NCBI GenBank assembly: GCA_031256815.1
Contig: JAIRPU010000005.1
Span: forward strand, 1 to 10,203
DNA length: 10,203 bases
Direction of reading: 5' to 3'
DNA from: Spirochaetaceae bacterium
Lineage (GTDB): Bacteria; Spirochaetota; Spirochaetia; Treponematales; Breznakiellaceae
Positions 1 to 7,370 of the stretch are shown in pieces. Within the stretch, counting starts at the first letter, position 1. Each line of letters begins with the position of its first letter. The translations under genes and the position numbers were made by a program. The notes beneath the pieces were generated by a model. That model had not been told where the DNA came from. It saw only the letters and a program-made list of their open reading frames with translations, and made no database searches.

Positions 1-35
1 ACAATCCTTGAAGGACACCCGATTTTACCTTTCAT
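1..35 (-). CDS. 5' end of an unidentified gene, cut by the left edge
   Basis: Only the first eleven codons are present, reading MKGKIGCPSRI and continuing past the left edge. The start is supported by a good Shine-Dalgarno sequence, GAGGTG (46-41 on the minus strand), five bases before the ATG at 35-33, and by an extended -10-like element further upstream. Too little protein is visible to name a family. The inverted repeat spanning its control region could belong to a regulator or to a mobile-element end, so a transposase cannot be excluded. The alternative is that this is a chance start codon in intergenic DNA. Confidence 0.4.
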   Translation of the reverse strand, partial: MKGKIGCPSRI

Positions 36-97
36 GGTTACACCTCGTAAAATGAATTTCTTTGTAATTTCCATTCTACCACAGGTGCGGGTGTCCT
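12..97. repeat. Perfect 10-bp inverted repeat bracketing a start region
   Basis: AGGACACCCG at 12-21 is the exact reverse complement of CGGGTGTCCT at 88-97, with 66 bases between the arms. A second nested pair, CACCT at 41-45 and AGGTG at 83-87, abuts the outer right arm. One outer arm lies inside the first codons of the left-edge minus-strand gene and the other lies upstream of its -10. The pairing is read directly from the sequence. Function is unknown: paired operator sites, a structured element or the end of a mobile element are all possible. Confidence 0.6.
73..81 (-). promoter_or_regulatory. Possible extended -10 promoter for the left-edge gene
   Basis: On the minus strand TGGTAGAAT matches an extended -10 (TGn plus TAGAAT, 5 of 6 to TATAAT). 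It would start transcription near 66, leaving a leader of about 31 nt that contains the GAGGTG ribosome site. No convincing -35 lies 17-18 nt upstream, so the call rests on the extended element alone. Confidence 0.35.
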
Positions 98-293
98 ATT
101 TGTTTCTGATATTAGACAGACGCGCAAACAAAGGGCGTAAATCGCATAATATACCGTATATTGTATATATTGCCTACATTTCAAATATTAAATACTGTAG
201 ACAGCATAATTTATAATCAATGCGGAAAAATACGGCTGGTCTTGCATCCTGCAAAAAAACAGAAATGACTGCGCCGACTCTTAAAAATCCAAA
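98..293. other. AT-rich intergenic DNA without a recognisable gene
   Basis: I see no plausible coding region here. Small dyads are present: AATATA-CCG-TATATT at 148-162, CTGT-AG-ACAG near 195-205, and TTGCA-TCC-TGCAA at 242-254 followed by an A-run. None has a T-tract on the correct side to act as an intrinsic terminator. The region separates two divergently transcribed genes and may hold regulator-binding sites. Confidence 0.5.
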
Positions 294-322
294 TTGACGT
301 GGAACTATAAAACACGTATTAT
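294..322 (+). promoter_or_regulatory. Sigma-70-type promoter for the four-gene signalling operon
   Basis: TTGACG at 294-299 (5 of 6 to TTGACA) and TATTAT at 317-322 (5 of 6 to TATAAT) are separated by exactly 17 bases. Transcription would begin near 329, giving a leader of about 64 nt before the GTG at 393. A weaker alternative, TTGAAA at 358-363 with TAGCCT at 381-386 and 17-bp spacing, would start at the GTG itself. The upstream pair is much closer to consensus. Confidence 0.6.
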
Positions 323-392
323 GCAAAAAGCGCGCTTGACCGCTTGCGTTTGCCTGCTTGAAAAAGTAAAAAAAATTCTTTAGCCTTTAAAT

Positions 393-2096
393 GTGAACAT
401 AAACAGACTGAAATCCGCCAAAACATCTTTTGCGGTAAAGATTTTTTTTCAGGTTTCTCTGTTGGTTTTTACGGTGGCCGCGCTTCTTACCGCAGGATTT
501 CAGTTTCTTATTTCGCGTGATTTAATGATTTCCGCAGAAACAAACAATTTTACATTGAACCACGAAGCGGCGTTCAACTCCAAACGAATTATTGAAAATA
601 CAATAACCAGCGTTCTGTTTTTTATTGAAACCGGCGGGAACAGGCTTGAAGAACTCTATTTTAGAAATAACCCGCACGTAATTGCTGTAAAAAGCGAAAA
701 TTTTATTGTGTTAAATAATGCTTTTTTTCTTGCCTATAATTTAAAACCGCAAACGGTTGTCAATTTTTTTTCAAATCATAAAAACGAAGAGGGCCAGGCG
801 GCTTATGGCATTACACGTTTTACAAACGCTTCTACAGAGCTTGGCGTTCCTGTTATAGGCATCTTTTTTAGGGCACAGCGCGGCGGCGCGGCGGCGGCGC
901 TTATGTCTACAGATGTTTTAAACGGTATCTTTAACTCAGGCGCAAACAATTCAATAATGATTAATGATTCTGGAGAATTACTTGCAAGTTCAGATACCGA
1001 TAAGGTTTTAAATGGCGCAAATTTATTTCAAACAGCGTTCATACGAAATATTCTTGAATCAGGCGATATTAGTATGCAGCGCAGATATACATCCGAAGAC
1101 GGCACCGCGTACTTTGGCGCTTTTCAAAAACTGTCTGAGTATAATATTTTTGTCATTACCACAATAGAAGAAGAAGTGGCGCTTGAAGCGCTTCGCATTA
1201 AAACACGCGAGGCAATTTATTTCGCGCTTATAATACTTGCGGCCGCGTTTGTTTTTATTTGGTTTTGGATAAATTATGTATCACGTCATGTAACGCGGCT
1301 TTCCGTTTTTGCGCGAAAACTGGAGGAAGGCGATTATACGGCGGATATTGACATAAATTCAAATGATGAACACGGCGCTTTGGCGGTCAGCCTGCGCGAA
1401 TTGAGAACAAGGCTTGCCGAGCGCGACAGGCTTGCGTCTGTTTTAGCCAGATTCAGTAATATGGCGCTGGTTCAAAAAGCCCTTCGCGGACGAATTTCTC
1501 CAGGCGGCAAAGAAACCGAAGTTACTGTACTTGCCGCAAGGCTTTTGTCGTTTAATTCAATTTCAATGGAACTTGAAGGAGCCGCAGCGGCTCAAATATT
1601 CAATACTTTTTTTTCGATTATATTTGAAAGCGTTCAAAAAACAGGCGGAACGATTGTTAATTTTTCTTCAGGCGCTGTGCTTGCTGTTTGGGGCGCGCCG
1701 GAAAAAAATGGTGATAAAAAATCATGTGCAAAATCCGCGCTTAACACGGCGCTGTATTTTCGCGCGGCGCTTGCCGCCTATAACGCCGCGCGGCGTCCGC
1801 TTTTACGCTCAAGCTGCGGCATAGATTCCGGCAGGGCATTTTGCGGACAGACCGGAACAAAAGAACGTATGGAATGGCAGATTTTGGGGCTTCCTGTATT
1901 AAATGCTTTTTGGGCGGAAGAGGAATGTGTTCGTCAAAATGCCGATATTTTACTTACTGCGGCAACAAAAAAATATTGCGCAAAAGAGTTTGTATTTGAA
2001 AAAAAAACCGTTGTAACAGTAAAAGGCAAACGCGAAACCCTGGAAACATTTGCTATTTTGGAAGAGGCAAAAAACAATAAAGAATTAATTGAATGA
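393..2096 (+). CDS. dCache-HAMP membrane protein with a degenerate class III nucleotidyl cyclase domain
   Basis: This 567-residue protein has a membrane segment at about residues 14-40, a periplasmic dCache-like sensor region (about 41-270), a second membrane segment (about 274-295), a HAMP linker (about 296-350) and a C-terminal class III adenylate/guanylate cyclase fold (about 372-557). The fold is recognisable from EVTVL, the GGTIVNF...AVLAVWGAP strand pair, CGIDSGRAFCGQTGTKERME, and the closing VTVKGK. The catalytic residues are not conserved. The two metal-binding aspartates are R383 and G427, the base-contacting Lys and Asp are N423 and L500, and the transition-state Asn and Arg are L503 and W507. 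It is therefore probably a non-catalytic pseudo-cyclase, although the reading frame is intact. The GTG at 393 is the first possible start after an in-frame stop at 381 and has no clear Shine-Dalgarno sequence; the next ATG would remove the first membrane segment. First gene of the operon. Confidence 0.88.
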   Translation: MNINRLKSAKTSFAVKIFFQVSLLVFTVAALLTAGFQFLISRDLMISAETNNFTLNHEAAFNSKRIIENTITSVLFFIETGGNRLEELYFRNNPHVIAVKSENFIVLNNAFFLAYNLKPQTVVNFFSNHKNEEGQAAYGITRFTNASTELGVPVIGIFFRAQRGGAAAALMSTDVLNGIFNSGANNSIMINDSGELLASSDTDKVLNGANLFQTAFIRNILESGDISMQRRYTSEDGTAYFGAFQKLSEYNIFVITTIEEEVALEALRIKTREAIYFALIILAAAFVFIWFWINYVSRHVTRLSVFARKLEEGDYTADIDINSNDEHGALAVSLRELRTRLAERDRLASVLARFSNMALVQKALRGRISPGGKETEVTVLAARLLSFNSISMELEGAAAAQIFNTFFSIIFESVQKTGGTIVNFSSGAVLAVWGAPEKNGDKKSCAKSALNTALYFRAALAAYNAARRPLLRSSCGIDSGRAFCGQTGTKERMEWQILGLPVLNAFWAEEECVRQNADILLTAATKKYCAKEFVFEKKTVVTVKGKRETLETFAILEEAKNNKELIE

Positions 2097-2116
2097 TTAA
2101 ATAAAAAGGAGCGGTA

Positions 2117-3253
2117 ATGGGCGAGTTTGAATCAGATTCTATTATTGACGCCGGCAATACCGGCGACAGAGAAGCGCGCGGCAGGCTTGTCCGTGATATT
2201 GTAATAATATTTATATTCTTATTGGTAACAAGCTATCTTGTAGAACGCCTGTTTCATACTTTAAAAAACGAAACAAACAGTTACAGCGAACCTGTAGGAA
2301 TTGTTTCCGAGGTGGATAATAATGTGCGCCGCCGTCTGGAACGCCGTCTTGTATGGGAAAGTATTAGTCAAAATTCAAACATTTATAATGGCGATATAGT
2401 ACGCACAGGTGTTTTTTCGCAAGTTACGCTGGACTTAAATAATGGTGATAAAATTAAACTCAACGAAAATTCTATGGTATTAATTTCTATAATGAGAACA
2501 GGAAGCCGCTTCGATCTGTTAAATGGGTTTCTTTCCGTTCACAGTCAGGCAGGATCTGTTGTAGTGGCAAATGGGTACGAATTCAAACTGAAGGAAGGTT
2601 CCAATGTTACTGTACACGAAGAAACAAACGGCAAGTTTATTGTAGAAAATGCGAAAGATGAAATATTTGACGAAGAAACTGCTCCTATTCCGGTATCGCC
2701 TGTTCATGGCGAAGTATTGAGCTTTCGCGGAACACAGCCTTATGTGCGGTTTCGCTGGAAAGAACCTGAGCGCACCGCAAACGAGTCGTATAATTCATTT
2801 TATATAGAAGTAGCGGATAACAAAAAATTTGCCAATCCGGTACTTTCAAAAATTGTTAGAGGCAATTCAATTTTATGCGGCGACCTGGACGCCGGCGACT
2901 GGTACTGGCGCATTACTCCCGAACAGGCGCAATGGCAGGGTGAAGCGCAGGAAATTCATTTTTTTATCCGTGATGATTCCGGAGTGGAAGGCGCTGTTCC
3001 GGCTGAAACAGCGATTTTACTTGAAAGCGTCATAGATAAAGAAAAAAATCCGCTCTCTGTTTTCCGGCCGGAGCTTCCTTCGCCGGCCGCCGCCGGATAT
3101 TTTTTAGAACTGAAAAGTCCGGAATCTCAAAATGTTGTACGAATAAATTTAGAAGAACAAACAGAAGTACTGCGGCAGACGGCAAACAGGGACTTGAATC
3201 CTGAACAAATGCCGGAAGTTCCAAAACCGAACAAGGTTATAGAACTGGAGTAA
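2117..3253 (+). CDS. Single-pass membrane protein with periplasmic FecR-like domain
   Basis: This protein has 378 residues. A short cytoplasmic tail with arginines (R19-R26) precedes one membrane helix (about 27-46), so by the positive-inside rule the rest is periplasmic. Residues about 58-185 match the FecR pattern: an induced-by-exposure VGIVSEV opening, then GDIVRTG, a LNNGDKIKLNENS motif, and the LLNGFLSVHS turn leading to a second beta repeat. Residues about 190-287 look like an Ig/FN3-type beta-sandwich (PVSPVHGEV, FRWKEP, GDWYWRI). The last 90 residues are Pro/Glu-rich and probably extended. The ribosome site AAGGAG lies five bases before the ATG, and the gene starts 20 bases after the cyclase-like gene. 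Such stand-alone FecR proteins in spirochaetes lack the sigma-regulator context of iron-dicitrate FecR, so a role in iron signalling should not be assumed. From memory, T. pallidum Tp0483, reported to bind fibronectin, lies near a cyclase gene; orthology was not checked. Confidence 0.8.
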   Translation: MGEFESDSIIDAGNTGDREARGRLVRDIVIIFIFLLVTSYLVERLFHTLKNETNSYSEPVGIVSEVDNNVRRRLERRLVWESISQNSNIYNGDIVRTGVFSQVTLDLNNGDKIKLNENSMVLISIMRTGSRFDLLNGFLSVHSQAGSVVVANGYEFKLKEGSNVTVHEETNGKFIVENAKDEIFDEETAPIPVSPVHGEVLSFRGTQPYVRFRWKEPERTANESYNSFYIEVADNKKFANPVLSKIVRGNSILCGDLDAGDWYWRITPEQAQWQGEAQEIHFFIRDDSGVEGAVPAETAILLESVIDKEKNPLSVFRPELPSPAAAGYFLELKSPESQNVVRINLEEQTEVLRQTANRDLNPEQMPEVPKPNKVIELE

Positions 3254-3255
3254 TT

Positions 3256-4149
3256 ATGCCGCGCCCTGTTCTTGTTTTTATTTGCGTTTTAATAACGGCA
3301 CAGCTTAATGCGCAAAGCTCTGCCGAATCTCAAAAGCGTTATATGCGTTTACTTTCATGGACGGCGGAACCTCATGCAAGCGGTTATATTGTTTTAATAG
3401 AGCGTAAAAAAGCTCAAGGCGGTTTTGAAACTTACACAGAGAAGCGCGTATTGGAAAATGAATTGTATTATGCGCTGCACGAAGGTTCATACCGGTATAG
3501 CGTTGCCGCGTTAAATAGTTCCGGCGGCCGCACGGCATATTCAGAATGGATATATTTTGAATGTACGCCGCCGCCCGGTGCAAAAAAGAGGGGAGAAAGC
3601 AACCGGCGCGGCGCGGCATTCCATATACGTTCTGTTTCTGTTTGTTATCCGCCCATGCTGCCAATTTCCGGCGATATGTTTAAAGTAATAATAAGCAGCA
3701 ATTTTTATCCTCAGGGCGCGGGAATAAATGCCGCGTTTACAATTTACCATGCGTCCTTTGGCGATTTTGGAGCGTCATTTGAACTTGACTGGAATTATCT
3801 TTACGGCGTTGATAAAAGCTGGGATATACAAAATACTGTTTCGGCCAATTTAATAAACATTGAGCCGCAATTAACTTTTCGCAGGTTTGTTTATCATAAA
3901 ATGATAGATGTAAATGTTTCATTGGATGCCGGCTACAATGTTATAATGGGAACGCGGAAGGCAGAAGGAATTGAAGATCACTCTTCAACCTTTCTTTTTT
4001 TTGCAGGCGCTGGATTTTTTGCCGGTTATCATGTTACAAATAATATAGTTGTATATGCCGGAACAAAAATAAGTTTTTTATTTTCACCGGAAGAGCGTCC
4101 TCCTGTTTATCTGCGCCCGGCACTTAGTGTAGGCTGGAGTTTTGAATGA
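3256..4149 (+). CDS. Exported FN3-like plus predicted beta-barrel outer-membrane protein
   Basis: This protein has 297 residues. It begins with a signal peptide with a hydrophobic core (VLVFICVLITA) and a likely signal peptidase I site after LNA (residues 17-19). Residues about 28-105 have the strand pattern of a fibronectin type III module (LLSWTAEPHASGYIVLIER, then YRYSVAALNSSG). From about residue 122 the sequence alternates polar and hydrophobic residues with aromatic ends, including SFELDWNYLY, VNVSLDAGYNV, FLFFAGAGFFAGYHV and VVYAGTKISFLF. It ends in VGWSFE, as in small 8- to 10-strand outer-membrane barrels. The last aromatic residue is penultimate rather than terminal. The GGAG ribosome site lies inside the last codons of the preceding gene and only two bases separate them, so translation is probably coupled. 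I cannot name a specific family. An alternative is a periplasmic beta protein rather than a true barrel. Confidence 0.7.
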   Translation: MPRPVLVFICVLITAQLNAQSSAESQKRYMRLLSWTAEPHASGYIVLIERKKAQGGFETYTEKRVLENELYYALHEGSYRYSVAALNSSGGRTAYSEWIYFECTPPPGAKKRGESNRRGAAFHIRSVSVCYPPMLPISGDMFKVIISSNFYPQGAGINAAFTIYHASFGDFGASFELDWNYLYGVDKSWDIQNTVSANLINIEPQLTFRRFVYHKMIDVNVSLDAGYNVIMGTRKAEGIEDHSSTFLFFAGAGFFAGYHVTNNIVVYAGTKISFLFSPEERPPVYLRPALSVGWSFE

Positions 4150-7100
4150 AAAAGTTTTTGCGGATTTTTTTAGCGGTAAATAGCTTGTTGTTTTGCGCAT
4201 GCAAAAGCTCTACAGAAAGCGCTTTTTACAAGACTTATTCAGTAAGCGAAGACGGCATTTATGTAAAACGCGGCTGGCTTTCCAGGGATATTTTTGCTAC
4301 GCCGGACGAACTTCCACGCCGCTGGATTTTTATAAAAAACCCTGACGAAGATGACATAACGACTATAAAAAAAATTGCGCTGCAAAACGATTCTGTTTTA
4401 AATACAAATATTTTCAGCCGTGAAAGGGACGAAGACTGGACATTTGTAATGCCGTTCAATTTAAACAGTGAAGATATAGAACAATTTCGTTCATCAGGTG
4501 AAATTCAGGCATTTTCCATAAGTGAAATAGGCGATAACTGGGAGTTTTATATTAACGGCGAACTTGTCCGCAGTGAAGTATATACAAACAGTTATGGTCA
4601 GATTACGCGCCACAGGGTAATGCGCAATCTTTATTTTCCTGTGGATACGCACCTGCTAAAAGAAGGTAAAAATTACGCGGTGTTTCATATAATAGGCGCG
4701 CCGAATTACAGCAAAACAGGAATTGGACGGATTAATCTTGTTTCTTATTATAAATGGTACCGAAGCGTGAATCAGCAGCTTACCTTGCTTTCTGTAATAA
4801 TTTGTTTAATTATAGCGTTTTATCACTTAATAACTTTTATTTCCACACGCGAAAAATCAAATTTGTTTTTTGTATTTTTTTTAATTTTGATTAATTCATA
4901 TTTTTCAAGCGAATTAGATGTATTTTTGTCAGTTTCAAACAGCGTTACGCTTGACCGTGTTCAATCCTTAATTCTATTGCTTGCTTCGTGCGCTTTCTTT
5001 TATTTTATGGAAACGCTTTTTTTGCCAAAAACATCCATTCGAATTTTTGCTTATATGGTTATATCTGTTTTAAGTTCGGCATCTATTTTTTTAATTCCGC
5101 TGCCGCTTATGGAATATTCTTTTAACATAATTAAATTTATGCCGTTTATTTTTTTTATTTCTGAATTGTTTTTTATATTCCGCAGTTTCCGTTCCGGTAA
5201 CACATCCCTTTATTTTAGCAGCGTTCCAAATATTTCAAAAATATTCACAGCGCTTGCATTTGGAACAATTCCTTTTGTATGGGTTTTTAACATAAATATT
5301 TTTGTACTATTCAGCCTGTTTTACTGGGCAGGTTCAGTTTTAAGTTTGTATCACATGATGCAGGAAACAAAGCAGGAACATGGAGAGCTTGAGCAGTATA
5401 ACAAACATTTGGAAGATGCCGTAGCGCTGCGTACAAAAGAACTGCAGAACAAAACAAATATGCTTGAAGAAAACAAAATGCTTTTGGAAGACCAGACCAG
5501 CGCTGCGCTTGCCGCTTCGCGGGCAAAAAGCGATTTTCTCGCAAAAATGAGCCACGAAATTCGTACTCCAATGAATACTATTTTGGGAATGTTGGAGTTT
5601 ATGCGTACCGATAACATGGATGATATTCAAAAAAATTATTTTGTTAATATAAAAAGCATGGCAAATGCGCTTATGCATATAATAAACGACATTCTTGATT
5701 TTTCAAAAATTGAATCGGGTAAACTAAAACTAATTCCTGTTCATTATAACTTATACGAACTATACGAAAATTTAACCGCATTAAATAAATTTGTAGCGCA
5801 CGGTAAAGAACTTGATTTTAAATCATCATTTTCACCTGAACTTCCTTTAGTTGTTTATGGAGATGAAATACGAATGCGTCAGGTGATAATGAACATAGTA
5901 AATAACGCGATTAAATATACAAGGCATGGAAATATAACGCTGGATTTTGCGTATAAAAAAGATTTGGAAGATAATGAGCTTTTGGTTGTTTCGGTTAAAG
6001 ATACAGGCATAGGCATTAAGGAGGAAAACCTTGCGGTTCTTTTTGCCGAATTTGAGCAGTTCGACAGGGAAGAAAACCGGGGAATTATGGGTTCAGGACT
6101 TGGGCTTGCAATAGCGCGCCAATTTGTGGAAATGATGGATGGAAGAATTGAAGTAGAAACAGAATATGGCAAAGGTTCATCATTTCGTATCGTAGTTCCG
6201 CTTATACGCGGAGACAGCTCTAAAGTTGAGCAGAAAAATAAATCCGAAAACAATTTTGTAAAAACCAAACAGGGCGAAGTAATTTACGCGCTTATTGTAG
6301 ATGATACGCCTGTAAATCTTATGGTTGCAAAAATTTTTTTATCTTCCCATGGTTTAACCGTAGAAACTGCGGAAAGCGGAACAGAAGCCCTGGAAAAAAC
6401 ATTATCGAAAAATTATGACATAATATTTATGGACCAAATGATGCCTGGCATGGATGGCATAGAAACCACAAAACACATACGCGCGCGCGGTGAAAAAAAC
6501 TGCGGTTCAGTTCCTGTAATAGCGCTTTCGGCAAACGCTATTGCCGGAGCGAAAGAAATGTTTATAGAAGCCGGTATGAATGATTTTATAGCAAAGCCAA
6601 TAGAATCAAAAAAATTAAATGATGTGCTGCTTTCTTTTTTGCCTTCACACAAAATAGAAACAATTTTTATGGAAAATAACAATATGGGAGCTGCGCCGAA
6701 TCAAACAGCTTCCATTGAAAATCCGCTTATGGAGGCAATTTCAAAAATTGAAGGGCTTGATACACAAATGGGAAGAACACAGGCCGGCGGAATTGAATCT
6801 TATATTGAAGTTTTAAAAACTTTTTGCCAAAGCTTTGATGAACTTGCGCGTATTATCCGTGAGGATGTTCAAAATAAAGATTGGAAAGATTATGGTATAA
6901 GACTGCATGGATTTAAAGGCAGCCTGAATACAATAGGCTATGCGGATTTGGCGCAACGCTGCCGACGGCTTGAATTTGCCGGAAAAATCGCTTCAAAAGA
7001 ACATGAATCAAACAATGAATTTAACTGGAGCGCCGAAGAAGCGGCCTCAATTTGTGTTGAAGATATAGAGCCGGTTCTCGAAAGCATACTGGAGTTTAAA

Positions 7101-7370
7101 CAAAAATTAACCGGCGCGGGGCTTTTTAATGCCAATAAACATGACAAAAAAGAAAAAATTACACGTGAAGAACTTGTAAAAAAACTTAGCGTGTTAAAAG
7201 AGGCCGCATTGAATTACAACATAGATATAATGGATTCATTCAGGGAGGAATGTATGCAATTCGATGTGGATGAAAAAACCGGTAACGCGCTTAACAAAAT
7301 AAGCGAAGCAATACTAACGATGGACTACGATGTTGTATGCGAACAAGCTGATATTATTTTAAACGATTAA
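4146..7370 (+). CDS. 7TM (7TMR-DISM-type) hybrid histidine kinase with receiver and HPt domains
   Basis: This protein has 1074 residues and is complete. The N-terminus is a signal sequence ending FCAC, a possible relaxed spirochaetal lipobox with C19. A periplasmic jelly-roll-like sensor follows (about 95-205, with ISEIGDNWEFYINGELV). Seven membrane helices lie at about 212-231, 238-260, 271-293, 298-318, 328-347, 365-382 and 384-404. A coiled coil (about 408-460) leads to the HisKA domain with H470 in SHEIRTPMN. The ATPase domain keeps the N box (N583, N587), G1 DTGIGI (619-624) and G2 GSGLGLAI (649-656). The receiver has D719, D720, phospho-acceptor D763, S795 and K817. The HPt site is H921 in LHGFKGS, and a helical tail follows from about 1003. 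A complete His-Asp-His relay is present but no output domain, so a separate response regulator must exist. The start overlaps the preceding stop in ATGA, with GGAG six bases upstream. Confidence 0.92.
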   Translation: MKKFLRIFLAVNSLLFCACKSSTESAFYKTYSVSEDGIYVKRGWLSRDIFATPDELPRRWIFIKNPDEDDITTIKKIALQNDSVLNTNIFSRERDEDWTFVMPFNLNSEDIEQFRSSGEIQAFSISEIGDNWEFYINGELVRSEVYTNSYGQITRHRVMRNLYFPVDTHLLKEGKNYAVFHIIGAPNYSKTGIGRINLVSYYKWYRSVNQQLTLLSVIICLIIAFYHLITFISTREKSNLFFVFFLILINSYFSSELDVFLSVSNSVTLDRVQSLILLLASCAFFYFMETLFLPKTSIRIFAYMVISVLSSASIFLIPLPLMEYSFNIIKFMPFIFFISELFFIFRSFRSGNTSLYFSSVPNISKIFTALAFGTIPFVWVFNINIFVLFSLFYWAGSVLSLYHMMQETKQEHGELEQYNKHLEDAVALRTKELQNKTNMLEENKMLLEDQTSAALAASRAKSDFLAKMSHEIRTPMNTILGMLEFMRTDNMDDIQKNYFVNIKSMANALMHIINDILDFSKIESGKLKLIPVHYNLYELYENLTALNKFVAHGKELDFKSSFSPELPLVVYGDEIRMRQVIMNIVNNAIKYTRHGNITLDFAYKKDLEDNELLVVSVKDTGIGIKEENLAVLFAEFEQFDREENRGIMGSGLGLAIARQFVEMMDGRIEVETEYGKGSSFRIVVPLIRGDSSKVEQKNKSENNFVKTKQGEVIYALIVDDTPVNLMVAKIFLSSHGLTVETAESGTEALEKTLSKNYDIIFMDQMMPGMDGIETTKHIRARGEKNCGSVPVIALSANAIAGAKEMFIEAGMNDFIAKPIESKKLNDVLLSFLPSHKIETIFMENNNMGAAPNQTASIENPLMEAISKIEGLDTQMGRTQAGGIESYIEVLKTFCQSFDELARIIREDVQNKDWKDYGIRLHGFKGSLNTIGYADLAQRCRRLEFAGKIASKEHESNNEFNWSAEEAASICVEDIEPVLESILEFKQKLTGAGLFNANKHDKKEKITREELVKKLSVLKEAALNYNIDIMDSFREECMQFDVDEKTGNALNKISEAILTMDYDVVCEQADIILND

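Noticed and set aside
34..216. A 60-codon plus-strand open frame in the left intergenic region
   Set aside because: It has no ribosome site and an unconvincing low-complexity product, and it lies antisense to a better-supported start with a strong Shine-Dalgarno sequence.
323..353. Bulged hairpin (GCAAAAAGCG with CGCTT and TTTGC) in the operon leader as a riboswitch or attenuator
   Set aside because: Half of the 5' arm lies before the predicted transcription start, and no T-tract or alternative pairing follows.
870..902. GC-rich GCGGCGGC run as a repeat element
   Set aside because: It simply encodes a Gly/Ala-rich loop of the dCache region in frame.
5311..5678. Several minus-strand open frames across the histidine kinase
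   Set aside because: They lie antisense to the strongly supported coiled-coil and HisKA region, lack ribosome sites and resemble no protein family.
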